Part shown: one piece after another, positions 1-10,977 of the stretch
Position numbering within the stretch: position 1 is the first letter of the stretch
How the letters are laid out: each line of letters opens with the position of its first letter
DNA from: Chrysoperla carnea
Lineage: Eukaryota > Arthropoda > Insecta > Neuroptera > Chrysopidae
Direction: 5' to 3'
DNA: 64,000 nt
NCBI RefSeq assembly: GCF_905475395.1
Contig: NC_058342.1
Span: forward strand, 24,214,640 to 24,278,639
Translations under genes and position numbers: made by a program
Notes under the pieces: generated by a model
What the model was told of the DNA's origin: nothing
What the model saw: only the letters and a program-made list of their open reading frames with translations
Databases searched by the model: none

Positions 1-102
1 ATGAACACCTATAGCAAAATTTTTTGCTTAGCATCAATATTTTTAAGCGTTGGGACTAAACTTAGTATACCTTGCATATTACATATATGCATGGTATAAA
101 AA
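1..102 (+). mobile_element. Rep1 fragment, hairpin end
   Basis: This is the last ~100 bp of a Rep1 copy cut by the window edge. It shows the family's terminal signature: 'atgaacacctat', a run ending 'gggactaaacttag', then the end hairpin ATACCTTGCATAT / ATATGCATGGTAT followed by AAAAA. Plus orientation for Rep1 is defined here as starting AAGTGAAAAC and ending at this hairpin. Confidence 0.75.
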
Positions 103-190
103 GTCCGATGACCTCGGAGTTTTTTGAGAAGTTTTATCGAAATCCCTAGTATTATTCAATCCTTGCATATCTCCTTAAAAGCTTACAAAT
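103..190 (+). repeat. Rep2 fragment
   Basis: An ~85-bp piece matches the Rep2 family near 23.5, 26.5 and 40.0 kb. It carries the block 'ccgatgacct', the 'gttttat..gaaat' motif and 'attcaatccttgcatat'. It follows directly on the Rep1 end. Unclassified non-coding repeat. Confidence 0.55.
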
Positions 191-776
191 AAACAAAAGA
201 GATCATTTTTGTAGACTTAATTTTCTTTAAAAACGAGCTATAAAATGAAGAAGAAAATTTTTTTTCAGTTTTAATACGTCCTAACCGATTTGCCATTATA
301 AACAATTTCGCTATAACCGATTTTGACTATATAACAAAGATGTGATATGAAACTTAAATTTTCTTCCACAACAAATAAATAATTTAAAATTTAACTTATA
401 AAAAACTATTCCAATTTTTTTTTTAATATTTAAAGTATCCGCACCAACTCTCAAATGAAATTTTCTTATGTGGTGAACAAAAAATTCCTTTGATGTGTAT
501 ACGTTCATTTTATTTTTAGAATATAAAAAAAAAAGTGATATTCAAAATATGTATAGAAAAAAACTTCATTAAAATTTCAAAAACCTTTCCCCGTATTCAC
601 AATTTGTATATATTAATATATTCCTCCTTAACTTTCAACGACGATGTGTCTTGCATTATCAATATGTCGAATTATGTTTATTCGAGATGTATAAACAGCA
701 AGAATTTAATTCATGGGCGTCGACGGGCAGACATAATGAGGCACGTACCCTGCCTCCTGATAATCCATAATTCTTT
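191..776. other. Unassigned AT-rich stretch
   Basis: No gene or repeat could be assigned. A 115-codon open frame at 535-882 runs through the start of the next Rep1 copy, so its end is repeat-derived and it is not accepted as a gene. Confidence 0.5.
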
Positions 777-1326
777 AAAAACAAGTGAAAACAAACAATT
801 GACTGAGTTAATTGTTGAAATACTATGCATAAATAGTGTTGATTACTCGGTCACATTGCACATACATATACAATTTATATAATACATATTATACAATTTA
901 CGCCTAATTTGCGCCCTCATGGGCAAACAGTGATGTTTACGAAAAAATGGTTCAATCAAAAGTTGTTTATATTTTGATAAGGAACATTTCTTATATTTAA
1001 ACTTTTGTTCTATCTCTAACAGTTTACAAGATGGGTCCTACCCATAGGTCAAGACCCAATTGACCTATGTTGTTCATTTACGAATTCGATCTCACTTTTT
1101 ACGTCCTGAGTACGCTGTAAAATTTCAGTTTAATATCTTTTTTCGTTTTTGAGTTATCGTGTCCACAGACGGATGGACGGACGGACAACCGGAAATGGAC
1201 TAATTAGGTGATTTTATAAACAACTTTACCAAAATTTTGTTGGTAGCATTAATATTTTTAAGCGTTACAAACTTGGGACTAAACTTAGTATACCATGCAT
1301 ATTACATATATGCATGGTCTAAAAAC
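777..1326 (+). mobile_element. Rep1, near full length
   Basis: A near-complete Rep1 copy of about 550 bp. In order it has: the start AACAAGTGAAAAC; a near-palindrome with arms ACAATTGACT and AGTTAATTGT; 'gccctcatgggcaaacagtgatg'-type sequence; a 'tctatctctaac..gtttacaagatgggtcc' block; 'ttttgagttatcgtg' followed by a GACGGACGGAC tract; and the closing hairpin with 'catatatgcatgg'. It encodes nothing and so is a non-autonomous element of unknown class. The two ends lack long inverted repeats, although ATACYATGCATA near the start is complementary to TATGCATGGTAT at the end. Confidence 0.8.
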
Positions 1327-2845
1327 ATCAAAAACTGGAATAAATAGTCCAAAAATTATTCCTGACGGCTCAAATTTTCTTGTTTTCAAGAATAAAATTT
1401 TTTTAATTACAAAAAGCGTTGTAACTTGAACATTTTTCAACCGATTTTGATACCCCGTGGCATTTTTTACTCAAGATAGAATGTACTTTGACAATAAGTG
1501 TTAGAAAGTAATTGTTCTTGAGGATTTGTTACACAAAAAAGACGTCAAACTGTAAAAAACATAAAAAAAGGGTAAATCTTAGATAACATTTATAAAATGT
1601 CCTAAGTTTTGTAGGAAGTATAGATAAATATATTTATTCCGAAAGCTCAATGTTTCCTGTTTTCAAAACCGTTAAGCAATCGAAAATCGGTTAAAAGTTG
1701 GCGAAGTAACAATTGTTTAAATTCGCGTAATACACGTAAAACGGTTTGAAACTGCACCAAAATTGTCTAAACTCCCTCAAAAATGAAAATTGGGTTTTTG
1801 CGACACTTCCTGTAAAAAAAAAAAATATTTTTAATTCAAACACGATTCGATCCGTGAAACTTAAAACTAGATAATAAGCCTTTAAAAATATAATTTTTTA
1901 TGATGTTTTTTAGTGATTTTACCCCTGGTAAAAATAAAAGGAGTGGTAGTTTTCTAAATTTTTATAGGTTTGAACATAGAAAACTGTGAACGGTTCTCCT
2001 TCTTTGAAGTCGGTTAAAAAGAACTTTGTTCAACGATTTTTTTAGAAACACTCTGTATATTTGTCAAGCAACGAAATTAATCGTATTCGATGCAAAATCA
2101 CTTTCGAACAAACTAATCCATTATTAATAATACATTTCGAAGAAAAACCTCGTAGTTCTCGTAACATCCGAATAGACATCTATATGAACATTTGGAACAC
2201 CTGTTTAAAACATTTAATATCCATCTAACGAATACTTAGACACATACATAAACATACAGTCAAAACTGTTTATAGCGACTAATGAATGTACTCATGAATA
2301 CCTCATATAAATAAGGTATTTGACTACTTTAATCCTAAAACAAGCAGTTACTCATTATAAAGTTTCAGGTTTTTAGTTTTTTTTAAAGGATTTTCGGGAC
2401 CCATATACTTTCACAGCACGTGGCAAATAATATTTTATCAATAACATATAGAAAGCATCCTTTTTAAGTTTAATTATGCTTGAAACACGATAAAAATTAA
2501 TCGAGAAAAATTCTACAATCGAAAAATGTTAGTTCTAACGGGACACATCTTTTTCGGCATTGAATTCGATTTGGGTTTTCAGGTTTAATGAAAACCTCAC
2601 TCTGATTAATATTTTCGTTGAGTTTTTAGGATTTAGGATTTTGATCTTAAATATCGTATACAAAAATGAAATTATGTACAGAATGTTATAAAAATATGTG
2701 CTTAATGTATTACTTTAACCTCCAAATGACTTCATAATTTTCTTATTTTTCCTTAAACGAAGGAGGGATCTGAAATCATTGAAAATTTGCCTACATGACA
2801 CTTGAATGATCCCACGGCGTTGTTATTATTACACAGTAGAGTGAT
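1327..2845. other. Unassigned AT-rich stretch
   Basis: No supported gene. Long A and T runs occur, with no open frame above background. Phrases such as 'caaccgattttgatacccc' suggest old repeat material, but I found no second copy in the window. Confidence 0.5.
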
Positions 2846-3335
2846 ACCCACCCACTTCGCTGGGTTTAAAAGTAAAGATTGGTAAAGATTGCTCTCGCTT
2901 ATCCCCTTTCTATAACACTCTAAATAATGCCAAGGATTGCTTTACACAGGAAAATATATGTATGGTTTTCTATTTTTTTAAATGTATAATAGTCGTAATT
3001 ATTCATTACGTATATCAAAAAAGATGGCCGTGAAATATTTTATATTGACTATTTTTACAGAAATCTTTAATTTATAGTAATTAATGTCAAATGACTACTT
3101 TTACAGAAATCTGTAATTTATGGTAATGTCAAATTAAATTAATTTTTAAATTTTTTTTATTAATATATCTTTATAAATTATATCTTATGTGTTATTCTCA
3201 AGTATGGGCTATATTGCTGTACAGTTTCATTAAAAATCATTCGCTAGTTTTAGCGTGAAAACGTAACAAACAAACAAACATACAAACAAACATGCTTACT
3301 TTCGCATTTATAATATATAGAGATAGAGATAGAGA
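2846..3335 (-). mobile_element. Hel1 Helitron-like element
   Basis: A ~490-bp copy of a non-autonomous family seen also near 18.0, 22.0, 27.8 and 59.4-60.3 kb. On the minus strand it begins near TCTCTATATATTATAAATG and continues through 'ttgttacgttttcacgctaaaactagcgaa'-type sequence and 'acagatttctgtaaa'. It ends in the 'cccagcgaagtgggtgggtatcac' region. The best-preserved relative (59397-60338) starts TC and ends CTAG between A and T, which fits Helitron termini. A GAGATA microsatellite (3318-3335) flanks the 5' end. Confidence 0.65.
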
Positions 3336-5189
3336 TGATGTCTTTATAAACAATTTTGACTGTACCTGCAAACTTCGAATATACTCACACACATATACAT
3401 ACAAACATCGAATTATAAACATTCTCTTCTATTCCATAAAGAAAGAAAATTCTAGGCAGATCACGTTCCACCATGAAACACACTTTTGACGTGACTTGAG
3501 TACAACTATCATTTATGACGTCATACTGTACGTGGCAGCCATGATGTTTTGGTGGGCGTTAACATGCGACAATGGTTCTTATCAAAAGATATTTTACGTC
3601 GACAGAACTGAGCTGAGATGATCGTACAATATGTTTTAAGAGCTACCAACATTACCAACAACAAAAAAATCGCGAGCAATAATGAATGCTTCATCACTAA
3701 AGTCATATTTCTCCCTCATTAAATATTTTTGATTGAAATGGGGTTTATATATTTTTAAAATTTTGAAATCATGCAGTAACTACATTAAGGTAGTTGTCCT
3801 GTTGTGGAAACAGTGGCAGAAAGTTCCAAATTTTTGTATACTTATTACATGAATATAATAATACAATTGCCATCAAAATTTTAAATCGATTGACTGTCTC
3901 TAATTCGAGAAAAACTTTATTAAACCTCGAATCATTAGAGAGCGAAGAAAATTGAAGAAGTTGTGTTTGTAGAAAGTTTTTTAAATCTAGCAAGAAATGA
4001 AAAAACTATCAATGATGTATTTGTTCTGAACTATAGAAAAGAACGAGAGGATTCGTGGGCACCCGGTAAGAACTATGTACATATAACTGCATTAGTAATT
4101 AATTATAAATATTAGATTTGTGGTACGATCTCTTGCATCATCTTGCAGGTTTCGTGTTATTAGTTTCTTGTTATTGTTTGTTTTCTCTCTCGATCCGCCT
4201 AATAAACGACTCAACATTACAAATTTCAGCACATTTAACTTATAGGGGGTCCGTTGGGCATTACACCCCCCAGGATGCCCCGTCAATGCAGTGCAAAAGT
4301 CTATATTTTCGGAGAAGATATGACTAAAAAATAGAAATATCCATAAAAAATATATATAATGGTTTTAAGCTTGACATTTTCATTTTTACGAAAAAAAAAC
4401 ATGTTGAAACAGAGCTCGTTCTGTTTCAATTCGTTCTCAAAATTTGGATCTTCGCGTTTCAAAACCAGTTAAAACGACGGCTACGACGGTTAATCGTTTA
4501 TTACGGCAAATTTTCATGGTTTCAGAAGAAATTCATTCTCTTAAAGAACTTCAAGAGGATAGTTATATCGTTTTTCCCCATTTGGGAGATTTCCAGTACT
4601 TTTTTACTTATTTATGAAATATATACTTGTAGTATTTCTCTCGAACTCGAAAGGGTCGAAGACATAATGTTAAGAGGGCGAGACCGGAGTAAAAGTTCAC
4701 GTTTGAGAAGAAAGAAATTTTGCATATAAATAAAAACTAGATCGAAAGTCAAAATGTTTTTATGATTTTTTGTGTTTTTTTGGACTCGATGTTTTCCGAA
4801 AGGGATTTTTACGTACAAAATTTATTTAAAAAAAAGCCAAATGAGAATTGAAAGCTTTTGTGGAATCATTTATACAGTTTTTTTTAAGGTTAGGTATATT
4901 GGTTGATGATGAGGGCCCTTCTTGTGCTGTACAATATTCGAAATTCATGGCACGTTCTTAAACAGGTGATTGTACTTACTAAAAAAATATATATATAATA
5001 TTCTTCTTTCAAAATTATTTTTCTTTTCTAATGTTCATTTTGTGATATTTCTAGCCTTAATGATTTCACCAATTTTCAAAAATTTATTTCCGGTTTTTAG
5101 TTTTTATTACAATTTGTTTACGTAACGCTGAATTTATGAAATTTTCGATAAAATGTTGAATTTATCGAAACAATATAAAAATATTATTT
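3336..5189. other. Unassigned stretch
   Basis: No gene supported. Points seen: an ATGACGTCAT palindrome near 3515; a slightly GC-richer patch at 3480-3700; and a C-rich patch at 4262-4280. Short frames (for example 3521-3706 minus, leucine-rich) show no recognisable motif. Confidence 0.45.
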
Positions 5190-5262
5190 GGCCCATGGGA
5201 GGATCGAACTCACGACCTTCGCGTTATTAGCACGACGCTCTAACCAACTGAGCTAATGGACC
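5190..5262 (-). tRNA. tRNA-Ile (anticodon AAT)
   Basis: The minus strand folds as a 73-nt tRNA without encoded CCA. The acceptor GGTCCAT pairs with ATGGGCC (one G-U pair). The D arm and A box read TAGCTCAGTTGG. The anticodon stem TCGTG/CGCGA encloses loop CTAATAA, giving anticodon AAT. The B box is GTTCGATCC. The T stem GTGAG/CTCCC has one T-C mismatch. An A-run on the plus strand at 5177-5181 supplies a pol III T-run terminator. It is paired with a second copy at 5353-5425. Probably a gene, though the mismatch allows a decaying copy. Confidence 0.8.
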
Positions 5263-5352
5263 ATTGATTATTCTGCAAATTGGATAAATTTAGACACTTT
5301 TATGATTTTTAAAATTTGATGAATTTTAAGAAGTAAAATAAAAATATATTTT

Positions 5353-5425
5353 GGCCCATGGGAGTATCGAACTCACGACCTTCGCGTTATTAGCACGACG
5401 CTCTAACCAACTGAGCTAATGGGCC
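5353..5425 (-). tRNA. tRNA-Ile (anticodon AAT), second copy
   Basis: The acceptor GGCCCAT/ATGGGCC is fully paired, so this copy is better than the one at 5190. The body and anticodon loop CTAATAA are the same. The same T-stem mismatch occurs, with T loop TTCGATA. The 3' flank 'ataaaaatat' on the plus strand is also shared, which points to a local duplication of the gene with its flank. Both copies are in the same orientation. Confidence 0.82.
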
Positions 5426-5834
5426 ATTGATATCGATAAAATTTATGAAGGCCGTAATTTTCATTTCTAAATATAAACAAAACTAAAATGCATTCGTCTC
5501 TTTCAACCATTCATAATAAATTTAAGGGCATGAAACAAGAATTATTTGAGAAAATGTTCGATAGTAATACGTGATGTACAATAGTACGTGGGCTCTCAAC
5601 TAATTTCACAACATACGTGTAGTGAAAATCGGTTATAACGATATTGATTTTAAATGGAAAGGTCTTCACAGTATTGGTATATAAATAAACACATATTTGA
5701 TTGTATCGACATTTTTATTATCAAATTTTTAACTCAGAAAATGCGTTAGCTAAGCGAATTTCCTCAAAGATTGAAATAATAACGTATTTTTCTTAAAATC
5801 GGATATTGAATTTCTAGTATTCCAAGAATTTTCA
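5426..5834. other. Unassigned stretch
   Basis: AT-rich sequence between the tRNA pair and a Rep1 fragment. No gene or repeat recognised. Confidence 0.45.
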
Positions 5835-5950
5835 TACCATGTATATATGAAATATACATAGTTTATTAAGTTTAGTCCCAAGTTTGTAACGCTTAAAATA
5901 TTGATACTAAGAAAAAAATTCTGGTACAGGTGTTCATAGAATCATAAGTG
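5835..5950 (-). mobile_element. Rep1 fragment, hairpin end
   Basis: The hairpin end ('ataccatgtatatatg') plus ~80 bp of Rep1 ('agtttagtcccaagtttgta'). It stops before the GTCTGTC tract. Confidence 0.7.
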
Positions 5951-5961
5951 TGATCAAAAGA

Positions 5962-6026
5962 GGGGGAGGCTATAAAGCAGTGGTTCTTACTTTTAAGCGA
6001 AGTGAAGCGGGCGGGTATCAAACTGG
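5962..6026 (+). mobile_element. Hel1 3' end fragment
   Basis: 'gaggctataaagcagtgg', then 'agcgaagtgaagcgggcggg' and 'tatcaaactgg'. It ends CTGG followed by T, consistent with the CTRR-T terminus of Helitrons. The segment is homologous to the 3' end at 60303-60338, where a Rep1 copy interrupts it. Confidence 0.55.
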
Positions 6027-6454
6027 TTCTTTAATAAATGGTTATAAAATAATTGGTTAGATTTGTTTTTGACATTCAATGTCAATTTTTGATTTATGAG
6101 TTGTAATTAAAAAATGTCATTACCATCGATTGATCGAATTTGATGGATGATTACCCAAATTATTTTTCTTTGGTATTGAAAGGATTGAAATGAATTTGAT
6201 TTGAAAACTTTTAAGTAAGTGGAAATGTTGTTTATTGAATCATACCCAAGAGAATAATTATTATTCTTACATATTTTATTCTTAAAAGTCTTGGAGTCGA
6301 TAATTTGGTTCAAGAAAATTAGAAATTTGTTCCTTTATGTTGTTGTTGTTTACTTTTAATCATACATACGATATTTATTTACATCATGGTCTTTCCGATT
6401 ATCATTGATGTTTTTAATATGATGCATATACAGTGTAAACTAAATTGACAAACT

Positions 6455-6914
6455 ATGAAGAAATTCTGGTCTGATGTTCATAAAATCATATAATTAGTCC
6501 ATTTCCGGTTTTCTGTCTGTCTGTCTTCTGTCGTCTGTCGTCTGTCGGTCCATCTGTCATCACGATTACTCAAAAACGAAAAGAGATATCAAGATAAAAT
6601 TTTTATACCGTGATGAGGACTTAAAAAGTGAGGTCAAGTTCGTAAATGAGAAACATAGGTCAATTGGGTCTTGTAAACCGTTAGAAATAGAACAAAAGTT
6701 CAAATAAAAAACAGACAACTTTTGTTTGAAACATTTTTTGTAAACATCACTGTTTACCCGTGAGAGCGCAAATTGTATAGTATGTATTATATGGGAATAT
6801 CAGTTATATATGTATGACATGTATATATGTGTTTTGTGATAGAGTAATCAACACTGTCTATACATGGTATTTCAACAATTAACTCAGTCGATTGTTTGTT
6901 TTCACTTGTTGATT
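6455..6914 (-). mobile_element. Rep1, hairpin end missing
   Basis: Rep1 in minus orientation with an expanded pyrimidine tract (CTGTCTGTCTGTCTTCTGTCG). The core 'cacgattactcaaaaacgaa' and the far end 'caattgtttgttttcacttg'-type sequence follow. The hairpin end is missing or degraded on the left. Confidence 0.7.
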
Positions 6915-7059
6915 TAAGGATTTTTGACTTTTTTCACCACTTTCCTGCGAAATTTGTTTTGTTTAGTCACAAGTACAAGGTTACGGTACAGGTTACGGTA
7001 AATACGAGAGCGGAATTCCTTACGGGTCGAGCTAGTTATAATTTATCACTGGCTATACA

Positions 7060-7106
7060 GGATATTTCAACAATTAACTCAGTAAATTGCTTGTTTTAAC
7101 TTGTTT
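7060..7106 (-). mobile_element. Rep1 terminal fragment
   Basis: A 45-bp duplicate of the Rep1 start only: 'atttcaacaattaactcag' and then 'cttgttttaacttg'. It lies 150 bp beyond the same end of the previous copy. Confidence 0.5.
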
Positions 7107-7397
7107 TTTATTCATTTTGTTGAACCCTCAAGAAGACATATGAGTAAGTGACTATTAAATAAATAAAAAAAACAAATTCAATTGTATAAAGCACCCTCTT
7201 ACCCTTCGTTCATACGAAAAAAATACATATTTACCCATTTCATAAAGGAAATCTTATGGTAATAATAAATCCTACAAATTATATAAAAAAAATTGTCTGA
7301 ATTTCAATTTTTGGATTAACTCCAAATACAAAAAATTTATTCATAGTCACTGCATTTTTTAAAGTGAACATGGTAATTTTGAAAACAATAGACTTAA

Positions 7398-8405
7398 GGA
7401 TGTATGAATATCAAGGCCATTTTAAATAAAAAGCTTGAGTTTTTTTTTATTATGAAGTTGGACTTAGTCTAAATCAATTCTGAAAATTTTAGAGATGTTG
7501 CCAGATTATTAAAATAAATCTTACTTCAAAAGTAGGCAAATTTAACATTCGTTTTATGGTAAAACAGTAGATGGATGATATGTTTTTATAGATTTCTACA
7601 AAACTAGTCAGTGGAAATTAAAAAAAAAAAAAAACTATTTAAATTAAAGTTAAAACCTTATTAAATTATTGAAAACAATAAAAATCCGTTGTGCCCGACT
7701 AATTAACGATGTATAAGCAGTAGTGGGGACACAAATTTAAAAAAATATATACTTTTATACCATTTATATGAAATACACCAAGGTATACTAAGTTTAGTCC
7801 CAAGTTTGTAACGCTTAAAAATAATGATGCAATGAACAAAATTTTGGTATAGGTGTTCATAAAGAGATATCAAACTGAAATTTGTATAGCGTGCTTAGAA
7901 CGTAAAAAGTGAGGTCAAGTTCGTAAATGAGCAATTTAGTTCAATTGGGTCTTGGGTCCGTAGGACCTATCTTGTAAACCGTTAGAGATAGAACAAAAGT
8001 TAATAAATGTTCCTTATGAAAGTATTCCTTATAAAAAAATAAACAACTTTTGTTTGAAACATTTTTTCGTAAGCATCACTGTTTACCCGTGGGAGCGGAA
8101 ATTCTGCCCAAATTATGGGAATATCAATTATATATGCATGTAATCAACACTGTCTATACATGGTATTTCAACAATGAACTCAATTGTTTGTTTTCACTTG
8201 TTTCAATTTTGATTGATATATTTTGGTACATTTTTTCAATTATTTAACGCTCAATATTTCGAAAATCAAGGCAGATATTGAAAAATTTTATTCTTATTTT
8301 TCGTCGTTTTTCATGAAGTTATAATAAAATTTATCATTAAAGTTGAAAATAATATACAAATAATTTGAACCCTAATTTTAAAATTGCCTTGGTGCTCGTA
8401 CTACC
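7398..8405. mobile_element. TTAA1 element carrying a nested Rep1
   Basis: Inverted ends GGATGTATGAATATCAAGGC (left) and the complement of GGTAGTACGAGCACCAAGGC (right), with TTAA on the left (7394) and TTAG on the right (8406). The right interior (8230-8400: 'ttcgaaaatcaaggcagata', 'gaaaaattttattctta') aligns with the TTAA1 copy at 54908. Rep1 occupies 7756-8203. TTAA target sites recall piggyBac, but the ends do not match piggyBac termini I know, so the class is open. Confidence 0.6.
7756..8203 (-). mobile_element. Rep1, internally deleted
   Basis: Both Rep1 ends are present, but the GTCTGTC tract is deleted ('ggtgttcataaa' joins directly to 'gagatatcaaactg'). It retains the conserved hairpin GGGTCC-GTA-GGACC. 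It lies inside the TTAA1 element 7398-8405, so it inserted there or was carried as part of it. Confidence 0.75.
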
Positions 8406-8689
8406 TTAGGTCATGAGGTAATTGACTTTTCTTCAAATGGTAAGTAACATAAAAATCACCTATATAATTGCCATACTAATACAATATAAATAATATTTCT
8501 AACTCAATTATAAATAGTGTTTACAAAATGACCGGTGGTCATCCTCATTTATTTGTGGTAGCTGTGATCATCCTACAAACACAGGGTTAAAGTGGTTAAC
8601 TATTTATATAGTAAGGGAAAGTGTAGTACCATTTATCAAAATTTACATCGGTTATATGGGTATGAGGTATGGGTATGGAGGTTATCGGG

Positions 8690-9531
8690 CCATGCTCGAG
8701 CATCGGGCCTTGAAGCAATGGTGCAGAGCACCTAGCCAAATAGACCCTTGTACTCTATCCCCGCTACGCTTTTCATTGGCTATTATAGCCAAATGATGTA
8801 CTGAAACCCAGATTCTGCTTAGCGCTGAGTTTCCTAATTTCTTCTGGTTCGACTATGGCCGGACCAAACCATTTCCTACGCTGCTGTATGAGCGCCGGGC
8901 AGTAGCAGAGAAAGTGGATCGATGTTTCTTCTGAATTTTCTCCGCATCTGTCACACGCGGAAGATTGTCTTTTTCCAATCTGATGTTGGAACTTGTTCAG
9001 GTTATCATGCCCTGTGAGTAACTCTACGATGACTCTAATATCAGATCTGTTTATTTTCAAGATCTCCTCGGCTCTGTTACCGAGCGAGTTTCCTTCACCC
9101 AACAGGCTTTTGGCGATTCGGCCTCCCTCGTAGCTGGTCCATGTCTTTAATTCTTAGTTTTTCAGATTATCTGTTAAGATCTTCTTGGTATGGCATCCTC
9201 GCAAGCTTTTCTTGAGTGGGAGCCATGGTGGTTCCCAGTTTGGCCAGCTTGTCTGCTCTCTCATTACCGTTCCATCCAGAGTGTCCGGGGATCCAGGTAA
9301 TATTGACTTTATTGTGCCTCACCAAGTTGTTTAGATAGACTGTTTCTAGTCTCCTTGACGAATCGCGATGACAATGTACAGTTTGATAGCGCTTTGAGTG
9401 CTGCTTGACTGTCTGTGCAGATACTTATCACTTCATCCTTCAAATTGAGTAATTGGAGGTGGTCAGCACATCTCATGATGGCTACCAGCTCTGCCTGGAA
9501 TACAGTATTGTAACTGTCCAACTTGATTAAA
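8690..9531 (-). pseudogene. LINE 3' end: RNase H plus cysteine motif
   Basis: This minus-strand remnant encodes the C-terminal part of a non-LTR retrotransposon polyprotein. Frame 1 (9521-9309) has the first half of RNase H: FQAELVAI with catalytic Glu, then CTDSQAALKAL with catalytic Asp. A frameshift near 9315 leads into WIPGHSGWNGNERADKLA, the second half of RNase H with catalytic His/Asp. Another frame (9150-8773) has 'SYEGGRIAKSLLGEGNS' and a cysteine/histidine motif CDRCG..HFLCYC, and stops near 8773. Reverse transcriptase and endonuclease are absent (5' truncation at ~9531). An RNase H after RT suits I/LOA/R1-like insect LINEs; the exact clade is not settled. Confidence 0.85.
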
Positions 9532-10437
9532 ATTCGGTTATATAGATATTGAAAAAATCAACAATTAATAAAATACTACTTTAATAATAAAGGATTATAA
9601 ATTTTGCAATATAAGAGGTGTATTAAATTAAATGTTTTAGTGTCTGTAATAGGTTTCAAAACTATCAATAGACTTGAAGTCTAAATTATCGAAAAAAATA
9701 TGCCAGTTATTCAGTATTTATCAATAAACGAAAACTAGCTTCCACATTTTCCCTTTTTCCGACCATTTTCATTGACCTTATTGATCTGCGATATTGATGT
9801 TGATCTGTTGACCTACGATATTGATGATGTTGTTACCTTTCGATAGATAATCAAAATTCCAAACAATTGCACTTACCTCAGCATTTCCCTGTCAATGCAG
9901 AAGTTGTATTTTTCCCCACCACCACTAACTCGAAAACTCGAGTCAAGACTCAAGGCATACCCCAAACACCCCCTAAAAATTTCAGCCATTAAGTATTTAA
10001 ATATCTTTATTTACTGTACTGTATATATTTTACAAAACTATAGAGGAATTTTTAGCAATATGTAGGTATCCAAGGTAATAAACATTACCCTATGTAATGT
10101 TTATGTGGTCAGTAGTGTATAAAGAACATGAGAGGGGTGCAAATCCAAATGGTATGGTCAGTCAACACTTAGTCCAATTTAATACCCTGGATTAATATAG
10201 GATATATATTTGATATTGAACGGAATAATATTTATAATAAGATGTATTAAGTTAAATAATACCCGGTGGGTTTTTAATGCTTCATTTATATGGAGATCTG
10301 TGTGGAGAGCGACTACCCAATCAAACGATTACTAATCAAATGTGTGTGTATGGTCTTTATAAAATGTATATATTTTTGGGAATTGGTATTAGAATTTTAA
10401 TAAAAAATAATTGAATTATTGTTTGAGGATTGTGTGG
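9532..10437. other. Unassigned stretch
   Basis: No gene. Near 9770-9835 two imperfect ~30-bp copies of an 'attgatctgcgatattgatg'-like unit lie in tandem. The rest is AT-rich with no second copy found. Confidence 0.45.
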
Positions 10438-10975
10438 TTTTAGTCGCAGAAACAAAACAATAAAAGCGGTCAAAAAGCAAAAATTTGAACAGTAAGTCGG
10501 ATTTAAATGTGGTTTTCGACATTTGAGTGTCAGGAAATTTTGTGATCTAAATTGATTTATAAGAAATTAAAAATATGCAATTTGCATAAATACTATGCAT
10601 TTTAAATTAATCGCAAATATGCTACATTCACAATTCGGTTAATAGTGATGAAAATTATTCTAAACTTGTTACTCGAAGGTTCTTGCCTGAATTAGGTCCA
10701 GGCTCGTTACTCGGGAATTTGTGCTGACGCTGAAGTCAAATATCGCGACAGAATTGGACACCAGGTACCTCGAAGATTCATTCTGGCATAATACTGGACC
10801 CCAAAAACCTCCGAGTAACGAGTTCGATTTGGACTGATTATTTAACTGTAATTCTGACGGGATATTCGAGTTAAATGACTCCAAAAACCCCCGTGTAATA
10901 AGTTTGGAATCATTTTCATCACTATTAATCGAATTGTATTTTAATGTATTTAGTATATTTACGGTTAATTAAGCT
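10438..10975. mobile_element. FB1 foldback element, right arm truncated
   Basis: The left arm begins TTTAGTCGCAGAAAC and runs to 'gttaatagtgatgaaaatta'. The complement of its inner part lies at 10885-10940 ('tcattttcatcactattaat'). The centre has 'cgcgacagaattggac' and 'caggtacctcgaaga', matching the FB1 copy at 20375-21034. The right arm stops where Rep2 begins, so the terminal ~100 bp is missing. No coding capacity. Confidence 0.75.
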
Positions 10976-10977
10976 GA

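Noticed and set aside
535-882. 115-codon open frame
   Set aside because: Its last third is Rep1 terminal sequence, and no motif or splice context supports it.
3292-3422. Overlapping frames on both strands at the Hel1 5' end
   Set aside because: They derive from the AAAC/GATA microsatellites and the Helitron-like terminus.
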